Assembly: GCF_004339665.1 (NCBI RefSeq)
Contig: NZ_SMMU01000009.1
Span: forward strand, 1 to 64,000
Length of the DNA stretch: 64,000 nucleotides
Reading direction: 5' to 3'
DNA from: Azotobacter chroococcum
Lineage (GTDB): Bacteria > Pseudomonadota > Gammaproteobacteria > Pseudomonadales > Pseudomonadaceae
The translations under genes were made by a program, and so were the position numbers. The notes beneath the pieces were generated by a model that did no database searches, had not been told where the DNA came from, and saw nothing but the letters and a program-made list of their open reading frames with translations. Of this stretch, positions 6,876-14,173 are shown piece by piece (the stretch's first letter is position 1; every line of letters begins with the position of its first letter).

Positions 6876-8117
6876 ATGGCCGAACACGGCAAGCGCCGCT
6901 TTGCGCGCATCGATCGTCTCCCCCCCTACGTCTTCAACATCACCGCCGAACTGAAGATGGCCGCCCGCCGCCGCGGCGAGGACATCATCGACTTCAGCAT
7001 GGGCAACCCCGACGGTGCCACCCCGCCACACATCGTCGAGAAACTGGTCCAGGTCGCCCGCCGCGAAGACACCCACGGCTACTCCACCTCCCGCGGCATT
7101 CCGCGCCTGCGCCGCGCCATCTCGCACTGGTACCAGGATCGCTACGCCGTCGAGATCGACCCGGACAGCGAGGCCATCGTCACCATCGGCTCCAAGGAAG
7201 GCCTGGCGCACCTGATGCTGGCCACCCTCGACCATGGCGACAGCGTGCTGGTGCCCAACCCCAGCTACCCGATCCACATCTACGGCGCGGTGATCGCCGG
7301 CGCCCAGGTGCGCTCGGTGCCGCTGGTGCCCGGCATGGATTTCTTCGCCGAACTGGAGCGGGCGATCCGCGAGACGATTCCCAAGCCGAAGATGATGATC
7401 CTGGGCTTTCCCTCCAACCCCACCGCGCAGTGCGTGGAGCTGGACTTCTTCGAGCGGGTGGTGGCCCTGGCCAAGCAGTACGACATCCTCGTGGTGCACG
7501 ACCTGGCCTACGCCGACATCGTCTACGACGGCTGGAAGGCTCCCTCGATCATGCAGGTGCCGGGCGCCAAGGACATCGCCGTGGAGTTCTTCACCCTGTC
7601 GAAGAGCTACAACATGGCCGGCTGGCGCATCGGCTTCATGGTCGGCAACCAGGAGCTGGTCAGCGCCCTGGCGCGGATCAAGAGCTACCACGACTACGGC
7701 ACCTTCACCCCGCTGCAGGTGGCCGCCATCGCCGCGCTGGAAGGCGACCAGCAGTGCGTGCGCGACATCGCCGAGCAGTACCGCGAGCGGCGCAACCTGC
7801 TGGTCAAGGGCCTGCACGAGATCGGCTGGATGGTGGATAAGCCCAAGGCCTCCATGTACATCTGGGCGAAGATCCCCGCGCCCTACGCCCATCTCGGCTC
7901 GCTGGAGTTCGCCAAGAAGCTACTGGCCGAGGCCAAGGTCTGCGTCTCGCCGGGGCTGGGCTTCGGCGACTATGGCGACGACCATGTGCGCTTCGCCCTG
8001 ATCGAGAACCTCGACCGTACTCGCCAGGCGATCCGCGGCATCAAGGCCATGTTCCGCGCCGACGGCCTGCTCGAGGCCGTGCCAGACAAGGCGCGCAAGG
8101 CCGACGCCAGCCACTGA
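6876..8117 (+). CDS. alaC: Alanine-synthesising aminotransferase AlaC
   Basis: This is a cytosolic PLP-dependent class I aminotransferase that makes alanine from pyruvate using glutamate. It is 413 aa, the family's usual length. Features include the N-terminal LPPYVFNITAELK, FSMGNPDGATP substrate loop, FPSNPTAQ with Asn182, HDLAYAD, and the PLP lysine in TLSKSYNMAGWRIG (Lys243). CGAGGAAATC precedes the ATG. It closely resembles the P. aeruginosa gene of this type. It is followed by a GC-rich hairpin and the LRR-kinase gene. Confidence 0.9.
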   Translation: MAEHGKRRFARIDRLPPYVFNITAELKMAARRRGEDIIDFSMGNPDGATPPHIVEKLVQVARREDTHGYSTSRGIPRLRRAISHWYQDRYAVEIDPDSEAIVTIGSKEGLAHLMLATLDHGDSVLVPNPSYPIHIYGAVIAGAQVRSVPLVPGMDFFAELERAIRETIPKPKMMILGFPSNPTAQCVELDFFERVVALAKQYDILVVHDLAYADIVYDGWKAPSIMQVPGAKDIAVEFFTLSKSYNMAGWRIGFMVGNQELVSALARIKSYHDYGTFTPLQVAAIAALEGDQQCVRDIAEQYRERRNLLVKGLHEIGWMVDKPKASMYIWAKIPAPYAHLGSLEFAKKLLAEAKVCVSPGLGFGDYGDDHVRFALIENLDRTRQAIRGIKAMFRADGLLEAVPDKARKADASH

Positions 8118-8126
8118 ACCCGAGCT

Positions 8127-8147
8127 GCCCCGTCCCCGCGACGGGGC
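8127..8147 (+). terminator. GC-rich hairpin after alaC
   Basis: GCCCCGTC and GACGGGGC (8127-8134 and 8140-8147) form a perfect 8-bp stem with a 5-base loop. There is no T-run, so it would be a weak or Rho-assisted terminator at most. Confidence 0.45.
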
Positions 8148-8182
8148 AACCTCTCCGCAATCTCCCAGAAAACCTTCCCCCT

Positions 8183-9499
8183 ATGTCTACCCTCGAACAA
8201 CTGCGCCGCGGCGAACTGGCCGGCAGCACGCGCCTGGATCTCTCTGCCGAACTGCACGAATTTCCCGAGGAAATCTTCGCCCTGGCCGGCAGCCTGGAGA
8301 TCCTCAACCTCTCGGGCAATCGCCTGACCGACCTGCCTGCAGGTCTGCCGCGCCTGCGCAAGCTGCGCATCCTGTTCTGTTCGGACAATCCGTTCACCAC
8401 GCTGCCGGAGGTGCTCGGCGACTGCCCGCAACTGGAAATGGTCGGCTTCAAGGCCAACTACATCCGTCATCTGCCCGCTGCCGCCCTGCCGCCGCAGCTG
8501 CGCTGGCTGATCCTGACCGACAACCGTCTGGAACGCCTGCCCGCCGAACTGGGTGACTGCAGCCGGCTGCAGAAGCTGATGCTGGCCGGCAACCAGTTGC
8601 AGTCGCTGCCGCGGCATCTGGCCGGTCTGAGCCGGCTGGAACTGCTGCGCATCGCCGCCAACCGCCTCGAAACCCTGCCCGGCTGGCTGCCGGAGCTGCC
8701 GCGACTGTCCTGGCTGGCGTTCGCCGGCAATCCCTTCAGCGACGCCAGCGAGGCGGAGATTCTGCGCCAGCATCCGCTGCCGCCGATTCCGCGCAGCAGC
8801 ATCGAGCTCGGCGAGATCCTCGGCCAGGGGGCCTCCGGCATCATTCACCGCGCCGACTGGCAGCGCCCCGGGCAGCCGGCGCAAGCCATGGCGGCCAAGT
8901 TGTTCAAGGGCAACGTGACCAGCGACGGCCTGCCGCACAGCGAAATGGCCGCCTGCCTCGCCGCCGGCGAGCAGGCCAACCTGATCCGCGTGGCCGGACC
9001 GCTGGCCGAACAACCGGGAGCGCCGCCGGGCCTGCTGCTGGAGCTGATCGACCCGGCCTTCCGCGTGCTCGCCGGGCCACCGTCGCTGGCCAGCTGCACC
9101 CGCGACTGCTACGCGCCGGAGCGGCGCTTCACCTTCGACGAGGCGCTGCGCATCGTCCGCGGCGTGGCCGTGGCGGTGGCGCACCTGCATGGACGCGGCA
9201 TCCTGCATGGCGATCTGTACGCCCACAATCTCTTGGTGAACGGCAATGGCGACTGCCTGCTCGGCGACCTCGGCGCCGCTTCGTTCTTCGATCCGGGCAG
9301 CGCTCCCGGCCAAGCCCTGCAGCGCATCGAAACACGAGCCTTCGGCTGCCTGCTGGAAGAATTGCTGGAGCGTTGCCCGGCGGACGAGCAGGTCATACGC
9401 CAGCAGCGCCTGCGCCATCTGCAGGAGCAGTGCATGACCGCGCAGATCGACCAGCGGCCGGACTTCGCCGTCCTGAGCGCCAGCCTCGCCGCCCTCTGA
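8183..9499 (+). CDS. Leucine-rich-repeat protein kinase, 438 aa
   Basis: The protein fuses about seven leucine-rich repeats (residues about 15-190; unit pattern LxxLxLxxNRLxxLPxxL) to a small eukaryotic-like kinase domain (about 205-438). The kinase has a glycine loop GQGASG (214-219), a probable ATP lysine at 239 (MAAKLF), a catalytic loop HGDLYAHN (Asp344, Asn349; HGD instead of HRD) and GDLG in place of DFG (Asp362). It has no signal peptide or membrane segment, so it should be cytosolic. The LRR part presumably binds a protein partner. It ends nine bases from the convergent pfkB stop. Substrate unknown. Confidence 0.82.
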   Translation: MSTLEQLRRGELAGSTRLDLSAELHEFPEEIFALAGSLEILNLSGNRLTDLPAGLPRLRKLRILFCSDNPFTTLPEVLGDCPQLEMVGFKANYIRHLPAAALPPQLRWLILTDNRLERLPAELGDCSRLQKLMLAGNQLQSLPRHLAGLSRLELLRIAANRLETLPGWLPELPRLSWLAFAGNPFSDASEAEILRQHPLPPIPRSSIELGEILGQGASGIIHRADWQRPGQPAQAMAAKLFKGNVTSDGLPHSEMAACLAAGEQANLIRVAGPLAEQPGAPPGLLLELIDPAFRVLAGPPSLASCTRDCYAPERRFTFDEALRIVRGVAVAVAHLHGRGILHGDLYAHNLLVNGNGDCLLGDLGAASFFDPGSAPGQALQRIETRAFGCLLEELLERCPADEQVIRQQRLRHLQEQCMTAQIDQRPDFAVLSASLAAL

Positions 9500-9508
9500 G
9501 AACCGGGC

Positions 9509-10435
9509 TCAGGCCTGGCGGAACAGCCGCTCCACGTCCTCTGCCAAGCACAGTCCGGTGCCCGGGCGCATCAGGCTCGCGGCGGCCGCGGCCATTCCGT
9601 AGCGCACCGCATCATGCAGGCTCCAGCCCCGGCTCAGGGCGAGCACCGTGGCGCCGACCACGCTGTCGCCGGCCCCCACCGCACTGCGCAGCGGCACGTC
9701 GAAGGCGCGGAAGCGCTCCACCCCCTCCCGGCTCGCCAGCAGCGCGCCTTCGGCGCCAAGCGAGAGGACGACGATCTCGACGGCATCTCGCTCGACCAGC
9801 GCACGCACTGCCGCCTCCTGATCGGCCTCGCTCTCCAGTGCCCAGCCCAAGAGCGTGGACAGTTCGTGCAGGCTCGGCTTCAGCAGATGGATGCCGCCCA
9901 GCTCCACCGCATGACGCAAGGCCTCTCCCGAGTAATCGAGCACCAGCTTCGCGCCGATCCGTTGCGCCAGGGCCGCGATCTGGTCGTGGAAGTCCAGCGC
10001 CACGCCGGTCGGAAAGCTGCCGCTGACGACCAGCCAGGACGGCGCCGGTACGAGCGCGGCGATGGCCTCCAGGCAAGCCTGCCGCTCGTCCGGCGTCAAG
10101 GTCGGGCCGGGCAGGACAAAGCGGTACTGCAGGCCGGTATCGCCCTCGTCCACGGTGAAGCTTTCCCGGGTATCGCCGGCGATCGGCACCCGCAGCGCGG
10201 GCAGGCCAAGCTCTTCCAGCGCGCGCTGCAGCATCGCGCCGAACGGACCACCGGCCGGATAGACCGCCAGGCTGTCGCCGCCGAGGTTCCGGATCACCCG
10301 CGCCACATTGATGCCGCCGCCTCCCGGCTCGTAGCGCGGCAGAGAGCAGCGCAACTTGCTGGTCGGCGCCAGGCGCGCGATGCCGGTGGAGACATCCATC
10401 GCGGGATTGAGGGTCAGGGTGGCGATGCGCGGCAT
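9509..10435 (-). CDS. pfkB: 6-phosphofructokinase II-like PfkB sugar kinase
   Basis: The 308-aa product tracks E. coli PfkB (309 aa) closely by eye: opening TLTLNPAMD, KLRC..YEPGGGGINVARV, a central YRFVLPGP, VVSGSFPTGV, LLKPSLHELSTLL, and the anion-hole/catalytic GAGDS motif near residue 250. PfkB phosphorylates fructose 6-phosphate with ATP; the same fold also serves tagatose 6-phosphate and fructose 1-phosphate, so substrate is inferred. Most pseudomonads lack a phosphofructokinase, which makes it notable. It stands alone, without a PTS or fructose operon around it. Confidence 0.82.
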   Translation of the reverse strand: MPRIATLTLNPAMDVSTGIARLAPTSKLRCSLPRYEPGGGGINVARVIRNLGGDSLAVYPAGGPFGAMLQRALEELGLPALRVPIAGDTRESFTVDEGDTGLQYRFVLPGPTLTPDERQACLEAIAALVPAPSWLVVSGSFPTGVALDFHDQIAALAQRIGAKLVLDYSGEALRHAVELGGIHLLKPSLHELSTLLGWALESEADQEAAVRALVERDAVEIVVLSLGAEGALLASREGVERFRAFDVPLRSAVGAGDSVVGATVLALSRGWSLHDAVRYGMAAAAASLMRPGTGLCLAEDVERLFRQA

Positions 10436-10509
10436 GAAACGCTCCAGCAGGATGTGGCAGAGCGAATATTTAACCAGAGCTTGGGGATCGGGGTGGCAAT
10501 ACGGAATAT

Positions 10510-10531
10510 GGCGGACGCCAGACTGTCCGCC
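10510..10531 (-). terminator. Hairpin downstream of the sulfatase-fold gene
   Basis: GGCGGAC and GTCCGCC (10510-10516, 10525-10531) form a 7-bp stem with an 8-base loop. On the minus strand it is followed by a T-containing stretch, so it may end the membrane sulfatase-fold gene (stop at 10637). It is not a classic T-run terminator. Confidence 0.35.
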
Positions 10532-10636
10532 CCACTGAGCTGCAAACAGGTCCGGCGTTCGCGTTCATCGGCTGGCGGGCGACGAAATGCGCGATAGCCC
10601 GACTCGCCCCGCACCGCGGATGGCCAACAGCGCGCC

Positions 10637-12310
10637 TCACTGCAGCACAGGCGTCACCACCTCCTTCAGGTCGATGCGTTTCCAGTTCGGCTTCTCCCCC
10701 AGACGCGCATTGAAGCGGGTGTTGAAGGTGAACTCGTCCTCGGTGTGCTGGCTCAGCGGCTTGCCATAGACCGCCTGCAGCGCCGTCAGCTCGTAGCCCA
10801 TCAGCTGCAGCAGCGTGGGGAAGATGTTGTAGTGGCTGGAGCGGTCCTTGTTGCCCGCCAGCTCGCGCTGCCAGTCGAGGTCACGCAGGCCGCCACCCTG
10901 GATCACGACCAGCGGCACCAGGCCCTCCTCCACCACCGGATCGCCACCGCAGTGGGTGTCGAGCCCGGGGTTGCCGCGCTCGTGCAGGTCCTGGCCATGG
11001 TCGGAGGTGTAGATCAGCACCGCGTTGTCGAGCCTGGCCTGGGCGAAGATGCGGGCAAAAAACTCGCCGACGTTCCACAGCAGGGTATTTTTGTAGGCGT
11101 TGCGGTAACGCCCCCAGTCGTCGGCCTGCCCGTCAAAGCCGTCGCGCTCGCCGGTGTCCGAAATATCGGCGTACTGACCGCGTGGCAATGCCGGACGATA
11201 GTGCATGAAGTCGTCCGGGTACTTGTCGTGCACCGGGAAGTGCGCACCAATCTTGTTGATGTAGACCAGCTCCGCCGTGTCGTTGCCGAGCAGCTCGATG
11301 AGCTTCTGCGCTGCGGCCATATCGCGGTCGCGCACCGGCATGTGATCGAACTGGACGAACTCGTCGATCTCCCGCCGCTCGCTCCTGGTCATCAGGTTCT
11401 GCAGGCGACCACCGACGCGCTGTGCATCGATGTAGACCGTGCGCAACCCGGCCTTTCTGGCGTATTGCCAGATCGACGGCATGGTCGAATTGATGCGCAG
11501 GTAGTCGCTGCGCGTACCACCGTAACGCAGGGTGACGTTGGTATCGGCGCTGCAGTTGGCAATGGCGGCGGCATAACCGTAGTTGTAGACGGTCGCGCCA
11601 GCAGGTGACTGCCTGAGGTTGCTGCGCACGCCATGTTCGGCGTTGATGTCCAGATAGTTGCCGGACACGCTTTCGTCGACGATCAGCACGATGTCGTGGC
11701 CGACGGCCTGGGCATGGCGCGGCAGGCTCACCGTCTCCCGCGGCCCCACGGTGCTGCTCGCCGCCTCGTAGGCGAACAGGTTCAGGTAGGCCAGCGGCGT
11801 GTACATCGCCGGCAGGCCGCGGGCGCCCTCGCCGCTGCGCGCGAACAGAATCGTCGTCAGCAGCAGCACGCCGCAGAGCGGCGCCGCCACCAGTGCATAC
11901 TCCGGCAGCGGCAGGCGCCGCCGCGGCGCGAGCGCGATGCCGAACAGCAACAGCAGGGCTCCGACACTGGAGCGGAGGATGCTCTCCCGGTACTGATAGA
12001 AGGCTTCGTCGATGAAACCGCCGGAGTAGATCAGCGAGACGAAGGTGCTGTAGGTCAGGTAATCGGCGGTGACCCGGTTATAGACGTCGAAGAACAACGT
12101 ACTGGCGAAAAACAGCAGAGCGAACAGATAGCGGACGGCCGCCAGGCGGACATGGGCGACCAGCCACAGGGCAACCAGCAGTATGGCGAACACGCCGGCA
12201 AACAGCAGCAGCGGCACACCGAATCCCAGCGCGGCCAAACGCTCGAGGTAATAGTCGGAGTGACTCAGCAGATACAGGCCGAGCAGCAGTTCCTTCAAGT
12301 ACATTGCCAT
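10637..12310 (-). CDS. Inner-membrane alkaline-phosphatase-superfamily (EptA/sulfatase-like) protein
   Basis: About 557 aa. Four to five hydrophobic helices in the first 180 residues precede a periplasmic sulfatase/phosphoethanolamine-transferase fold: VLIVDESVSGNYLD (metal-binding Asp/Glu), an IANCSADTNVTLR segment where the family's nucleophilic Thr is expected, VYINKIGAHFPVHDKY, YTSDHGQDL (metal-binding Asp-His) and SHYNIFPTLLQLMGY. It probably moves a phosphoryl-alcohol group onto an envelope glycan or lipid. The start at 12310 has GGAGAGGA upstream; a second ATG two codons later is equally possible. The lipid A target of EptA cannot be assumed. Confidence 0.75.
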   Translation of the reverse strand: MAMYLKELLLGLYLLSHSDYYLERLAALGFGVPLLLFAGVFAILLVALWLVAHVRLAAVRYLFALLFFASTLFFDVYNRVTADYLTYSTFVSLIYSGGFIDEAFYQYRESILRSSVGALLLLFGIALAPRRRLPLPEYALVAAPLCGVLLLTTILFARSGEGARGLPAMYTPLAYLNLFAYEAASSTVGPRETVSLPRHAQAVGHDIVLIVDESVSGNYLDINAEHGVRSNLRQSPAGATVYNYGYAAAIANCSADTNVTLRYGGTRSDYLRINSTMPSIWQYARKAGLRTVYIDAQRVGGRLQNLMTRSERREIDEFVQFDHMPVRDRDMAAAQKLIELLGNDTAELVYINKIGAHFPVHDKYPDDFMHYRPALPRGQYADISDTGERDGFDGQADDWGRYRNAYKNTLLWNVGEFFARIFAQARLDNAVLIYTSDHGQDLHERGNPGLDTHCGGDPVVEEGLVPLVVIQGGGLRDLDWQRELAGNKDRSSHYNIFPTLLQLMGYELTALQAVYGKPLSQHTEDEFTFNTRFNARLGEKPNWKRIDLKEVVTPVLQ

Positions 12311-12615
12311 GGCGTCCTCTCCACGATGCTGCAGCCGCGGCGCCGACATCCTGGATAGAGGTGCCTAAGCTCAAGTAAACCCTTTGTAACACTAGCAGCG
12401 CGCTTGCCATGCACAAGCCGCGGCGAACCTGGACGAGCCGTGCGCGGCAACCGGCGCCAGGGACGAGGCCCGCTTCACTTCCCGCGCGCGGCGGATAGCC
12501 CGGAGCCACGTGCAGCCATGCCCCATCCGTGTGCAAACAACGATCACCCGCCTCGTTTTAGCTCAGGATCGCCTGGCAAAGACCCCGGGAGCCCCGTAAA
12601 TGGCCGCTTCAATTC

Positions 12616-12631
12616 CGGCATAGGTATTGCT
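12616..12631 (+). promoter_or_regulatory. Candidate sigma-54 promoter of nasA
   Basis: CGGCAT-N5-TTGCT contains the invariant GG (12617-12618) and GC (12629-12630) exactly ten bases apart, matching the -24/-12 consensus TGGCAC-N5-TTGCA except at two positions. The predicted transcription start falls near 12642, just where the leader hairpin begins. This fits NtrC-dependent expression under nitrogen limitation. Confidence 0.65.
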
Positions 12632-12642
12632 AAGTATTTTGT

Positions 12643-12727
12643 ACAGGGCAGCCAACGGCGGTTGCCTGTTGAACGACAAAGGCGTCGCATCACCCTCGCT
12701 CCGGCGAGTCGTGGTGTGGCGCCTTTT
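12643..12727 (+). promoter_or_regulatory. ANTAR-type antitermination leader upstream of nasA
   Basis: Hairpin 1 (12643-12653 with 12660-12669, one bulged G) carries the hexaloop AACGGC, with A at loop position 1 and G at 4, the signature of ANTAR-protein RNA targets (NasR/NasT, EutV). A second possible hairpin at about 12665-12682 has an AACGA loop and would sequester AAAGGCG, the 5' arm of the terminator (12678-12684 pairing with 12720-12726, then TTTT). Antiterminator and terminator are therefore mutually exclusive. The layout implies nitrate-responsive readthrough into nasA. Confidence 0.68.
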
Positions 12728-12864
12728 GCGTTTCGGCCCCAGTGTCCGGGGCGGTGAACGGAGGCCCTCGTGGCCCGCCCTTTTCAACCTGTTGTGGCTC
12801 CGGTCCAGGCACGCGCATCGCCTGCCGACACACCGGAGTTTTCTTGCCACCGATGAGGTGTTCG

Positions 12865-14076
12865 ATGAATACGAGTTTCTGGAAGGCTGGCCACACCCCC
12901 ACGCTGTTCGCCGCATTCCTCTATTTCGACCTGAGCTTCATGGTCTGGTACGTGCTCGGTCCGCTGGGCGTGCAGATCGCCACCGACCTCGGGCTGACCA
13001 CCCAGCAGCGCGCCATGATGGTCGCCACGCCGATCCTTTCCGGCGCCGTGCTGCGCTTCCTGATGGGCCTGCTGGCCGACCGCACTTCGCCGAAGAGCGC
13101 CGGCATCCTCGGCCAGGCGATCGTCATCGCCGCCCTAGCGGTGGCCTGGACCATGGGCATCCACAGCTACGAGCAGGCGCTGCTGCTCGGCCTGTTCCTC
13201 GGCGTCGCCGGCGCCTCCTTCGCCGTGGCCCTGCCGCTGGCCTCGCAGTGGTACCCGCCGCAGCACCAGGGCAAGGCCATGGGCATCGCCGGCGCCGGCA
13301 ACTCCGGCACCGTGCTCGCCGCCCTGTTCGCCCCCGGCCTGGCCGCAGCCTTCGGCTGGAACAACGTGTTCGGCCTGGCGCTGATCCCGCTGGTGCTGAC
13401 CCTGGTCATCTTCGCCACCTGTGCCAGGAACGCCCCGGAACGCCCGCAACCCAAGGCCGTCTCCGACTACCTCAAGGCCCTCGCCGACCGTGACAGCTGG
13501 TGGTTCATGCTGTTCTACAGCGTGACCTTCGGCGGCTTCCTCGGCCTGGCCAGCACCCTGCCCGGCTACTTCCACGACCAGTACGGCTTCGACCCGGTGA
13601 AGGCCGGCTACTACACCGCTGCCTGCGTGTTCGCCGGCAGCCTGCTGCGCCCGCTCGGCGGCGCCCTGGCCGACCGCATCGGCGGCATCCGCACCCTGCT
13701 GGTGATGTACACCCTGGCCGCCCTGTGCATCGCCGTGGTCGGCTTCAACCTGCCCAGCTCGACCGCCGCGCTGGCTCTGTTCGTGGTCGCCATGCTCAGC
13801 CTGGGCGCCGGCAACGGCGCGGTGTTCCAGCTGGTCCCGCAGCGCTTTCGCAAGGAGATCGGCGTGATGACCGGCCTGATCGGCATGGCCGGCGGCATCG
13901 GCGGTTTCGCCCTGACTGCCGGGCTCGGCGCCATCAAGCAGTCCACCGGCGATTACCAGCTCGGCCTGTGGCTGTTCGCCAGCCTCGGCGTGATCGCCTG
14001 GATCGGCCTGCACGGGGTGAAGAAGCGCTGGCGCACCACCTGGGGCAGCGCCGCGGTGACCGCCGCGCGGGTCTGA
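12865..14076 (+). CDS. nasA: Nitrate/nitrite MFS transporter NasA
   Basis: A 403-aa inner-membrane permease of the nitrate/nitrite porter family, with about twelve hydrophobic segments. Landmarks include FYFDLSFMVWYVLGPLG-like TM1, GLLADRTSPKSAG (MFS motif A after TM2), GNSGTVLAALFAPGLA (the family nitrate signature) and GAGNGAVFQLVPQRF with a following GMAGGIGGF. The ATG at 12865 has GAGGTG five bases upstream and gives the length of the P. aeruginosa protein. It feeds the nirBD/nasC enzymes encoded downstream. Confidence 0.93.
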   Translation: MNTSFWKAGHTPTLFAAFLYFDLSFMVWYVLGPLGVQIATDLGLTTQQRAMMVATPILSGAVLRFLMGLLADRTSPKSAGILGQAIVIAALAVAWTMGIHSYEQALLLGLFLGVAGASFAVALPLASQWYPPQHQGKAMGIAGAGNSGTVLAALFAPGLAAAFGWNNVFGLALIPLVLTLVIFATCARNAPERPQPKAVSDYLKALADRDSWWFMLFYSVTFGGFLGLASTLPGYFHDQYGFDPVKAGYYTAACVFAGSLLRPLGGALADRIGGIRTLLVMYTLAALCIAVVGFNLPSSTAALALFVVAMLSLGAGNGAVFQLVPQRFRKEIGVMTGLIGMAGGIGGFALTAGLGAIKQSTGDYQLGLWLFASLGVIAWIGLHGVKKRWRTTWGSAAVTAARV

Positions 14077-14105
14077 TTCCAGGCAGCAGTTCCGTCCCAG
14101 CCGAT

Positions 14106-14137
14106 GGCCCCCACGCTCCCCCGCGTGGGGGCCTTTT
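14106..14137 (+). terminator. Intrinsic terminator after nasA
   Basis: GGCCCCCACGC pairs perfectly with GCGTGGGGGCC (14106-14116, 14123-14133), 6-base loop, then TTTT. It separates nasA from the phosphatase-kinase gene, which starts 37 bases later. Confidence 0.85.
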
Positions 14138-14173
14138 CACATCCAGCAGCCCCGCATCGACTCGGGAGATCGC

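Larger units (their letters stand above)
12311..12864. other. 554-base intergenic region between sulfatase-fold gene and nasA
   Basis: The left part (12311-12600) should hold the minus-strand promoter of the sulfatase-fold gene; I see no convincing gene there. The right part holds the nasA sigma-54 promoter, hairpin leader, terminator and a second GC-rich hairpin (GGCCCC/GGGGC around 12735-12752) before the nasA ribosome-binding site. The nitrate-sensing nasS/nasT pair that flanks nasA in P. aeruginosa is absent. Confidence 0.7.

Noticed and set aside
12404..12757. Possible gene upstream of nasA
   Set aside because: It crosses the sigma-54 promoter, leader and terminator and has no coding character or ribosome-binding site.
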